Source: CAINDZ01 sp041908585 (GTDB lineage: Bacteria > Krumholzibacteriota > Krumholzibacteriia > LZORAL124-64-63). From it: DNA of 13,640 nt. Shown here in pieces: positions 1-5,082 of the stretch (positions are counted from its first letter, which is position 1; the number at the start of each line of letters is the position of its first letter). The stretch is taken from positions 1 through 13,640 of the forward strand of contig JAYRFB010000010.1 of the NCBI GenBank assembly GCA_041908585.1. Reading direction: 5' to 3'. The position numbers and the translations under genes are program-made. Under the pieces are notes generated by a model. It searched no databases, was not told the origin of the DNA, and worked only from the letters and a program-made list of their open reading frames with translations.

Positions 1-30
1 GCGGCCGGTCCCGTTTCAACGAATCGCGAA

Positions 31-684
31 CTACCGGAACAGCGCCTTGACGCTGCCGAGGCTCTCGACCTCGGTCGACACCGGGCTGTACGGCGCGATG
101 ACGATGTTGCCGTACGGCGCCACGTCGGTCACCCACACGTTCACGCCGATCATCTCGAAGCCCCACTGCACGTGGCGGGCGGGGTCGTTGATCAGGGCCA
201 GCGACAGCGAGAAGTCGCCGCTGCTCGGCAGGTCGATGATCGTCTGGTTGAACGACGAGAAGTCCGCCGCGAAGTCGCGGATGAAGGCCTTGGCGACGTG
301 CGCCGAGGTCAGCGTGCTCGACAGGACGGTGCCCGTGAAGTTCAGGGTCTGGCCGGCGAACGAGCCGTCGTCGACCTGGGCGTACGAGTCCGCGTACATG
401 ATCTTCTGGCCCACGCTGCCGGGGCCGCCGCTGGGCAGGTACCAGTACGGATCGGGGTCGCCGATCGTGTTGGGGCTCAGCGTCAGGTTCGAGCCGGAGT
501 ACGAGGCCACCAGGTCCGCGAAGCCCCAGCCGCTGCCCCACAGGTAGTTGTTGCCGAGGTCGTACACGTTCATGTAGCCGTTGACGATCTGGGCCGGGTC
601 GACCGTGACGTCGGCGGCAAGGACGGAGCCGGCGCAAAGGGCGCAGGCCAGCAGGGTGACGAGCGCTTTCGCATTGAGGCGCAT
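31..684 (-). CDS. Secreted beta-rich protein of unknown function
   Basis: I do not recognise a named family. The product is 217 aa. It begins with a Sec signal peptide (residues 1-23, hydrophobic core VTLLACALCAGSVLA, probable cleavage after VLA). The mature part is rich in Gly, Ser, Asn and aromatics, as in a secreted beta-sandwich, and has no transmembrane helix. It ends in a short basic, hydrophobic tail (SLGSVKALFR). The start at 684 is chosen because it follows a GAAAGG Shine-Dalgarno site (692-697) at 7 bases and immediately precedes the signal peptide. Upstream in-frame ATGs at 852-855 overlap the -10 box of the likely promoter, so they cannot be the start. The gene appears to be transcribed alone. 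Similar proteins in planctomycetes and relatives often carry a sorting tail, but no PEP-CTERM motif is visible here. A carbohydrate-binding or surface role is possible but unproven. Confidence 0.8.
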   Translation of the reverse strand: MRLNAKALVTLLACALCAGSVLAADVTVDPAQIVNGYMNVYDLGNNYLWGSGWGFADLVASYSGSNLTLSPNTIGDPDPYWYLPSGGPGSVGQKIMYADSYAQVDDGSFAGQTLNFTGTVLSSTLTSAHVAKAFIRDFAADFSSFNQTIIDLPSSGDFSLSLALINDPARHVQWGFEMIGVNVWVTDVAPYGNIVIAPYSPVSTEVESLGSVKALFR

Positions 685-691
685 GTCGAGG

Positions 692-697
692 CCTTTC
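692..697 (-). promoter_or_regulatory. Ribosome binding site deciding the start of the secreted protein
   Basis: GAAAGG on the minus strand lies 7 bases before the ATG at 684. The longer reading of this frame, starting near 855, has no such site and would add a non-hydrophobic N-terminus in front of the signal peptide. Confidence 0.6.
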
Positions 698-710
698 GTT
701 GAGGGCTTGG

Positions 711-727
711 TCGGCCGCTGCGGCCGA
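711..727 (-). repeat. Perfect 7-bp hairpin in the leader of the secreted protein gene
   Basis: The sequence tcggccg-ctg-cggccga forms a 7-bp stem with a 3-base loop. It lies in the presumed 5' untranslated leader, 27 bases upstream of the ATG at 684. It could affect mRNA stability or ribosome access, but no U-tract follows and I see no known riboswitch core. Confidence 0.4.
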
Positions 728-850
728 GGCAGCATCGGCAACCGGACGGGATCGGCGACCTGCTCGGGCGATGTCCCGGCCGGCGCGGTGTCTCCCGGGT
801 CCGCGGCCACAGCGCGCGCAGGCACACGGCGGCATCGTTCCCATGCTTTC

Positions 851-880
851 ATCATAGACTATGTTCGGTTTCCGAATCAA
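851..880 (-). promoter_or_regulatory. Sigma70-like promoter of the secreted protein gene
   Basis: On the minus strand TTGATT (875-880) and TATGAT (851-856) are separated by 18 bases, close to the sigma70 consensus and AT-rich in a GC-rich setting. Transcription would start near 844 and leave a leader of about 160 bases. A small inverted repeat, ttcgg-ttt-ccgaa (864-876), sits in the spacer and could be an operator half or chance. Confidence 0.55.
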
Positions 881-1026
881 GTCAAAAAGTGCGCGATCGG
901 GCCGCAAATTTCCGGCTGTGCCGGCCCGTTGGCCAAGCCTCCGTGCAGGAAATCGCACTATTGGCACAAGTCACCGTTGTGCAACAAGTTGCGTCCAGGG
1001 GCAACCGGGCGGATCCCCGCCGGGGT

Positions 1027-2421
1027 TCAGCGCCCCGGCGTCGACCCGCGCCCATGCGCGCCGTGGATCGCCGGGGCCAGGGCGCCGAGGCGCGCCGCCA
1101 GGGCCTCGAGCCGGAACTCGTGCAGGTCTGCCAGAGCATGCCGCAGCTCCCCGGCAAGGGGCCCCAGCCAGCGCCTGTCCAGCCCGTCCGCACCGAACAG
1201 GCAGCCGAGGATCATGCCGGCCGTGGCGCCGAAGCTGTCGGTGTCCGCCCCCTGGCTGACCTGCAGGCAGAAGCCGTGGTCCGCCGAGCCGGCGAACTTC
1301 ACGCTGTTGACCAGCGCGGCGATCTCCTGGAAGACCTGGCAGTGACCATGGCGACCGAAGCGGGAGCACACCTCGTCGCCGGCTGCCTGCCAGTCCGGCG
1401 CGGCGCCGACGATGTCGAGGGCCTCGCGCACAGCGGCGGCGAAGCGCGAGCGCGACGGCACGCGCCGCAGCGCGGACTCCACCAGGTCCAGGCGGTCGTT
1501 GCCCGGCGGTCCGGCGTCGGCCACGAGGCAGGTCGCGATGAGCGCCGCGACGAACATCGAGCCGTACACGCCCGTGCGCGCGTGCGTGAACGAGGCATCT
1601 TGCCAGGCGAGCCGCGCCGCCAGGTCGGGATGTCCGGGGCAGGCGCAGCCGTAGGCGTCGGCGCGGATCAGCGCGCCGCACAGCTCGTCGCCCGGGTTCA
1701 GCCACAGGACGTCGTGCCGGGCCGGCGGCTCCGGCGCGCGCTCGGTGAACAGGTGATGGCGAGCCACGCCCAGCGACAGCAGCGCCGTGCGCTCCGGGCC
1801 CCAGGTCCACAGGTGCGGCAGGTTGCGGCCCCAGAGCTCGTAGAGGTCGTCGTGCGTGAACGCGGCCCCGCGCTGCTCGAGCACGAGCATCCCCAGCAGC
1901 GTGTAGTGCAGGTCGTCGTCCGCCACCGCGAAGCGCAGGTTCCCGCGCGTGGTCTGCGGCCAGGAATCGTGGCGGCGGCCCAGCGCGTCGAGAAACGCCT
2001 CGCTGACGTAGTCGCGCAGCGGCCACTCCCCCACCGCCTCGCCGGCGCGGCGCAGCTCGGCCGCGGTCGGGTCCACCTCCAGCGGCTTGCCGAGCAGGCA
2101 ACCGCAGACCGAGGCCAGGAAGCCGGTCCGCACGGCGGCGGCGGCCGCGGCGAAATCGGGCGCCGGCCATGGCGCGTCCGGCGCCAGGCGGTCACAGGCC
2201 GCGACGATCGCCTCCCAGGCCACCGGCTCGTCCCAGGGCCAGTCCGCCCGCAGCGGCGGGTCGCGCAGCTCGGCGGCCAGCTCCGCCAGCGCGTCGTAGC
2301 TGCCGGCGGCGGCGGCGATGCGCGCCTGCAGGCCCGCTTCGTCCAGGTCCGCGCCCTGCGCCACCCGCTGGTGCAGGACATGGAGCAGGAGCGTGCGCAG
2401 GTTCTCGCGGCTGATCAGCAT
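1027..2421 (-). CDS. ADP-ribosylglycohydrolase (DraG/ARH) family protein
   Basis: The 464-aa product belongs to the DraG-like family, which removes ADP-ribose from proteins or hydrolyses related N- or O-glycosidic bonds using a two-metal (Mg or Mn) centre. Visible hallmarks are the small-residue segment GFLASVCGCLLGKPLE (100-115), the acidic metal-binding ADDDLHYT (167-174), a conserved middle block around RADAYGCACPG (253-263) and ARTGVYGSMF (281-290), and the metal-binding GADTDSFGATAGMILG (391-406) with D393 and D395. Residues 1-95 form a helical N-terminal extension containing DWPWDEP (60-66), as in the longer (about 450-500 aa) branch of the family. There is no signal peptide, so it is cytoplasmic. 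The start at 2421 follows a GGGGGGAA site. It is divergent from the sugar transporter gene and shares its control region. The substrate is unknown, and a sugar-processing role is possible from context. Confidence 0.88.
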   Translation of the reverse strand: MLISRENLRTLLLHVLHQRVAQGADLDEAGLQARIAAAAGSYDALAELAAELRDPPLRADWPWDEPVAWEAIVAACDRLAPDAPWPAPDFAAAAAAVRTGFLASVCGCLLGKPLEVDPTAAELRRAGEAVGEWPLRDYVSEAFLDALGRRHDSWPQTTRGNLRFAVADDDLHYTLLGMLVLEQRGAAFTHDDLYELWGRNLPHLWTWGPERTALLSLGVARHHLFTERAPEPPARHDVLWLNPGDELCGALIRADAYGCACPGHPDLAARLAWQDASFTHARTGVYGSMFVAALIATCLVADAGPPGNDRLDLVESALRRVPSRSRFAAAVREALDIVGAAPDWQAAGDEVCSRFGRHGHCQVFQEIAALVNSVKFAGSADHGFCLQVSQGADTDSFGATAGMILGCLFGADGLDRRWLGPLAGELRHALADLHEFRLEALAARLGALAPAIHGAHGRGSTPGR

Positions 2422-2462
2422 CGTTCCCCCCGGGCCGGTCGACAGGGCGATTCCCGCAGCGG

Positions 2463-2492
2463 AGAATCCGCTTGACCCGGTTATACTGTCAA
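2463..2492 (-). promoter_or_regulatory. Candidate promoter of the DraG-family gene
   Basis: A perfect TTGACA (2487-2492, minus strand) is followed after 18 bases by GATTCT (2463-2468), a weak -10. It interlocks with the plus-strand promoter of the transporter gene, so RNA polymerase could probably occupy only one at a time. The start point would be near 2456, about 35 bases before the ATG. Confidence 0.35.
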
Positions 2493-2493
2493 G
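2471..2493. repeat. Inverted repeat CTTGAC-N11-GTCAAG
   Basis: The 6-bp arms at 2471-2476 and 2488-2493 overlap the -35 boxes of both divergent promoters. The symmetry may be only the two facing -35 hexamers, or it may be a regulator site that controls both directions. Confidence 0.4.
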
Positions 2494-2500
2494 GTACTTT
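2472..2500 (+). promoter_or_regulatory. Sigma70-like promoter of the transporter-glucanase operon
   Basis: TTGACC (2472-2477) and TACTTT (2495-2500) are 17 bases apart, giving a start near 2507 and a leader of about 80 bases. An alternative -10, TATACT (2482-2487), lacks a matching -35. Confidence 0.5.
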
Positions 2501-2520
2501 GTTCGGCGGTCGTACAAAGT
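2496..2520. promoter_or_regulatory. Candidate operator ACTTTGT-N11-ACAAAGT
   Basis: This is a perfect 7-bp inverted repeat with an 11-base centre. It spans the -10 box and the predicted start of the transporter-glucanase operon, the usual place for a repressor such as a LacI- or TetR-type protein. Its centre is 26 bases from the centre of the adjacent inverted repeat, about 2.5 helical turns. No regulator gene is in the window. AT-rich arms in GC-rich DNA make chance less likely. Confidence 0.5.
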
Positions 2521-2589
2521 CTCCGGCAGGGCCTCCCGGGACCGGACCGCCGCACCGGGAAAGCCGCTCGCGAACCCGAAGGGGTCCCC

Positions 2590-4059
2590 ATGAACGCCGC
2601 CCAGCACCACCGCACCGCGCCGGAGGACCGCATCGGCTTCGGCCAGCGCCTGGCCTACGGCACCGGGGCCTTCGTCAACAACCTGCTGGGCGCCGCCAGC
2701 GGCGGCATGATGATCGTGCTGAACCTGGGCTTCGGGATGAGCCCGGCCCTGGTCGGCCTGCTCGGCGCGATCCCCCGCTTCACCGACGCGCTGACCGATC
2801 CGGTGATGGGCTTCATCAGCGACGGCACGCGCTCGCGCTGGGGACGACGCCGGCCCTGGATCTTCGGCGGCGCGCTGCTGACGGCCGTCCTGTTCGCCCT
2901 GCTGTGGCAGCTGCCGCGCGGGCAGAGCGAGATGTTCCACTTCTGGTACTTCATGGTCGGCTCGATCCTCTTCTACGTCGGCTACACGATGTTCGCCACG
3001 CCGTGGGTGGCCCTGGGCTACGAGCTGACGCCCGACTACCACGAGCGCACGCGCCTGATGGGCACGCAGAACTTCATCGGGCAGACCGCCTTCATGGTCT
3101 CGCCCTGGTTCCTGTGGATCATGACCTACAAGGGGTTCTTCCCCGACCAGGTGGCCGGCGCCTCGGGCCTGGCGATCATCCTGGCGGTGGTCGTGGCCGG
3201 GCTGGGCATCCTGCCGGCGATCTTCCTGCGCGAGCGGATGGCCGCGGTCGCCGGCGCCGAAGCGGCGGCAAGGTCGGGCGCACGCGCGGGGGACAGCGCG
3301 CTCAAGCGCAACGTCGCGGAGTTCCTGCGCGGCTTCCGCATCACGATGTCCAGCGGGCCGTTCCTCAAGCTGAGCGCCGCGACCTTCCTGATCTTCAACG
3401 GCTTCATGTTGATCTCGTCGTTCCAGAGCTACGTGATCATCTACTACGTCTGTGCCGGAGACCAGGAGCTGGGCGCGCGCTGGGCCGGGTGGGCCGGCAC
3501 CGTCGGCGGCTTCGCCAACTTCGCCGTGGTGGCCTTCGTGGCCTGGCTGGGCACGCGCATCGGCAAGCGGCACGCGTTCTTCGTCTCCACCGGCGTCTCG
3601 ATGCTGGGCTACGCGCTGAAGTGGGTCTGCTACAACCCGTCGGCGCCCTGGCTGGTGGTCGTGCCGGCCCCGCTGCTGGCCTTCGGACTGGGCGGGCTCT
3701 TCACGCTGGTGCCGTCGATGATCGCCGACGTCGTCGACATGGACGAGCTCAAGACGCACCAGCGCCGCGAGGGCATGTTCGGCTCGATCTTCTGGTTCAT
3801 GGTCAAGCTCGGCATGTCCGCGGCCCTGGCCGGCGGCGGCTACATGCTGCAGGCCTCGGGCTTCGATGTCGCGCTGGGCGGCGCGCAGTCGCCGGGGACC
3901 ATCATCGCGCTGCGCCTGTTCGACGCCGTGGTGCCGTTCATCGCCTCGGGCCTGGCCATCTGGGCGGTGGCCACCTTCCCGATCACCGAAGCGCGCGCCT
4001 ACGAGGTGCGGCAGGAGCTGGAGCGCCGGCGCGGGCGCGCAGGCGTGGTGCAGCCGTGA
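2590..4059 (+). CDS. GPH-family (MelB-like) sugar:cation symporter
   Basis: This is a 489-aa inner-membrane transporter of the major facilitator superfamily, glycoside-pentoside-hexuronide:cation branch. It shows about twelve hydrophobic segments and the family signature between helices 2 and 3, TDALTDPVMGFISD (65-78) followed by TRSRWGRRRPW (80-90). D66 and D70 match the cation-binding aspartates D55 and D59 of MelB. Members import sugars or oligosaccharides with Na+ or H+. A charged central loop lies around residues 213-240. The ATG at 2590 follows AAGGGG (2579-2584) at 5 bases. The stop overlaps the GTG start of the glucanase gene, so the two are translationally coupled. The partner enzyme suggests a beta-glucan oligosaccharide substrate. 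That substrate is inferred, while the family call is firm. Confidence 0.92.
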   Translation: MNAAQHHRTAPEDRIGFGQRLAYGTGAFVNNLLGAASGGMMIVLNLGFGMSPALVGLLGAIPRFTDALTDPVMGFISDGTRSRWGRRRPWIFGGALLTAVLFALLWQLPRGQSEMFHFWYFMVGSILFYVGYTMFATPWVALGYELTPDYHERTRLMGTQNFIGQTAFMVSPWFLWIMTYKGFFPDQVAGASGLAIILAVVVAGLGILPAIFLRERMAAVAGAEAAARSGARAGDSALKRNVAEFLRGFRITMSSGPFLKLSAATFLIFNGFMLISSFQSYVIIYYVCAGDQELGARWAGWAGTVGGFANFAVVAFVAWLGTRIGKRHAFFVSTGVSMLGYALKWVCYNPSAPWLVVVPAPLLAFGLGGLFTLVPSMIADVVDMDELKTHQRREGMFGSIFWFMVKLGMSAALAGGGYMLQASGFDVALGGAQSPGTIIALRLFDAVVPFIASGLAIWAVATFPITEARAYEVRQELERRRGRAGVVQP

Positions 4060-5024
4060 GCCGCCGGCAAGCCATCGCGGCCGTGCTGCTGGCGCTTTGC
4101 GCCTGCGCCGCGTCGACCGCGGCCGCCGTAGCGCCCGGCGAGCGGCGCCCCTTCCCCCCGGCCGGCCTGCCCACGCCCAACGCGATCTGCTACGGCCCGC
4201 ACCGCGACGGCCAGCGCCCGGGCGCGTTGGAGCCGGACGCCGCCCAGCTGCGCGAGGATGTCCGCCTGCTGCGCGACCATTGGCCGCTGCTGCGCATCTA
4301 CGGCGCCGGCGGCTTCGCGCGCACGCTGCTCGAAGTGATCCGCGGGGAGGGCGGCCGGCCGCTGGTGGTGCTGGGCGCCTGGATCGCGCCGGCCGACAGC
4401 GCCGGCAACCGTGCCGAGATCGAGGCCGCCGTGGCGCTGGTCGCCGCCTATCCCGACGTGGTGGCCGCCGTCTGCGTCGGGAACGAGACGCAGGTGTCGT
4501 GGTCGGCCCATCGCTGCGATCCCGCCGTCCTGCTGGCCGCGCTGCGCGAGGTGCGCGACCGCGTGGCGGTGCCGGTGACGACCGCCGACGACTTCAACTT
4601 CTGGAACAAGCCCGAGAGTGCCGCCGTCGCGGCCGAGGTCGACTTCATCCTGCTGCACGCGCACCCGCTGTGGAACGGCAGGCAGATCGACGAAGCCCTG
4701 CCCTGGCTGCAGGCACAGCTGGCCGACGCGCGGGCCAGGCATGCAGGCGTGCCGGTGTTCGTGGGCGAGACGGGCTGGGCCACGCGTCGCCACACCCAGG
4801 GCGAGCAGGCCACGCTGATGAAGGGCATCCTCGGCGAGCCCGAGCAGGCGCGCTTCCACGCCGGCCTGCGTGCCTGGGCCGACAGTGCGGGAGTGACGAC
4901 CTTCTTCTTCGAGGCCTTCGACGAGAACTGGAAGGGCGGCGACCACCCCGACGAGGTGGAGAAGCACTGGGGGCTGTGGCGGGCCGATCGCTCGCCGAAG
5001 CAAGGGGCTCCGGCCGGTCGCTGA
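4056..5024 (+). CDS. Exported GH17-like beta-1,3-glucanase
   Basis: The 322-aa product begins at a GTG that overlaps the transporter stop (GTGA, 4056-4059). It has a Sec signal peptide (about 1-24, hydrophobic core IAAVLLALCACAAS), so it acts outside the cytoplasm. The cysteines there make a poor lipobox. The catalytic part resembles glycoside hydrolase family 17, a (beta/alpha)8 barrel. VGNETQVSW (141-149) contains the probable acid/base E144, and VFVGETGWAT (234-243) the probable nucleophile E238. The C-terminal FFFEAFDENWKGG (283-295) and EVEKHWGLW (300-308) blocks are typical of bacterial members that cut or remodel beta-1,3-glucans. The long open frame upstream of 4056 lies in a different frame of the transporter gene and is not part of this protein. 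Pairing with the symporter suggests degradation followed by uptake. Confidence 0.88.
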   Translation: MSRRQAIAAVLLALCACAASTAAAVAPGERRPFPPAGLPTPNAICYGPHRDGQRPGALEPDAAQLREDVRLLRDHWPLLRIYGAGGFARTLLEVIRGEGGRPLVVLGAWIAPADSAGNRAEIEAAVALVAAYPDVVAAVCVGNETQVSWSAHRCDPAVLLAALREVRDRVAVPVTTADDFNFWNKPESAAVAAEVDFILLHAHPLWNGRQIDEALPWLQAQLADARARHAGVPVFVGETGWATRRHTQGEQATLMKGILGEPEQARFHAGLRAWADSAGVTTFFFEAFDENWKGGDHPDEVEKHWGLWRADRSPKQGAPAGR

Positions 5025-5031
5025 CGCCACC

Positions 5032-5050
5032 CCGCGGCGGCCGGCCGCGG
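5032..5050. terminator. GC-rich hairpin between convergent genes
   Basis: ccgcggc-ggccg-gccgcgg makes a perfect 7-bp stem with a 5-base loop. It sits 7 bases after the glucanase stop and 32 bases past the stop of the convergent transglutaminase-like gene, so it could serve both. Neither side has a U-tract, so it would be a weak or factor-assisted terminator. A short direct repeat, gcgttacc (5061-5068 and 5080-5087), lies beside it and is probably chance. Confidence 0.4.
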
Positions 5051-5082
5051 ACCCGTTCCGGCGTTACCGCCCCGCTCCAGCG

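Larger units (their letters stand above)
685..1026. other. Intergenic region between the DraG-family gene and the secreted protein gene
   Basis: This 342-base gap holds the promoter and leader hairpin listed separately. Between 881 and 1026 I see only weak signals: a ccggc-tgt-gccgg hairpin (912-924) followed on the minus strand by AAATTT, which might be a poor terminator for the DraG-family gene, and a small gttg-tg-caac inverted repeat near 976-985. No coding sequence is convincing. The open frames across it are extensions of antisense frames. Confidence 0.5.

Noticed and set aside
685..844. Possible c-di-GMP or other known riboswitch in the leader of the secreted protein gene
   Set aside because: I could not find the conserved core bases of any riboswitch class I know, only one strong hairpin.
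962..982. Possible sigma54 promoter (TGGCAC ... TTGTGC)
   Set aside because: The GG and GC elements are 16 bases apart rather than the required 10, and no gene begins just downstream on that strand.
889..2475. 528-aa open frame on the plus strand
   Set aside because: It is a GC-rich antisense shadow of the DraG-family gene, with Arg/Ala/Gln-rich sequence and no motifs.
2422..3759. Long open frame on the minus strand continuous with the DraG-family gene, which would make a 910-aa protein
   Set aside because: It is antisense to the transporter gene, is rich in Arg/Gln/His/Asp low-complexity sequence, and has no family motif. The DraG-family protein has its own start and Shine-Dalgarno site at 2421.
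2472..4055. Upstream extension of the glucanase frame across the transporter gene
   Set aside because: It is a different frame of the transporter gene. The glucanase starts with a signal peptide at the GTG overlapping the transporter stop.
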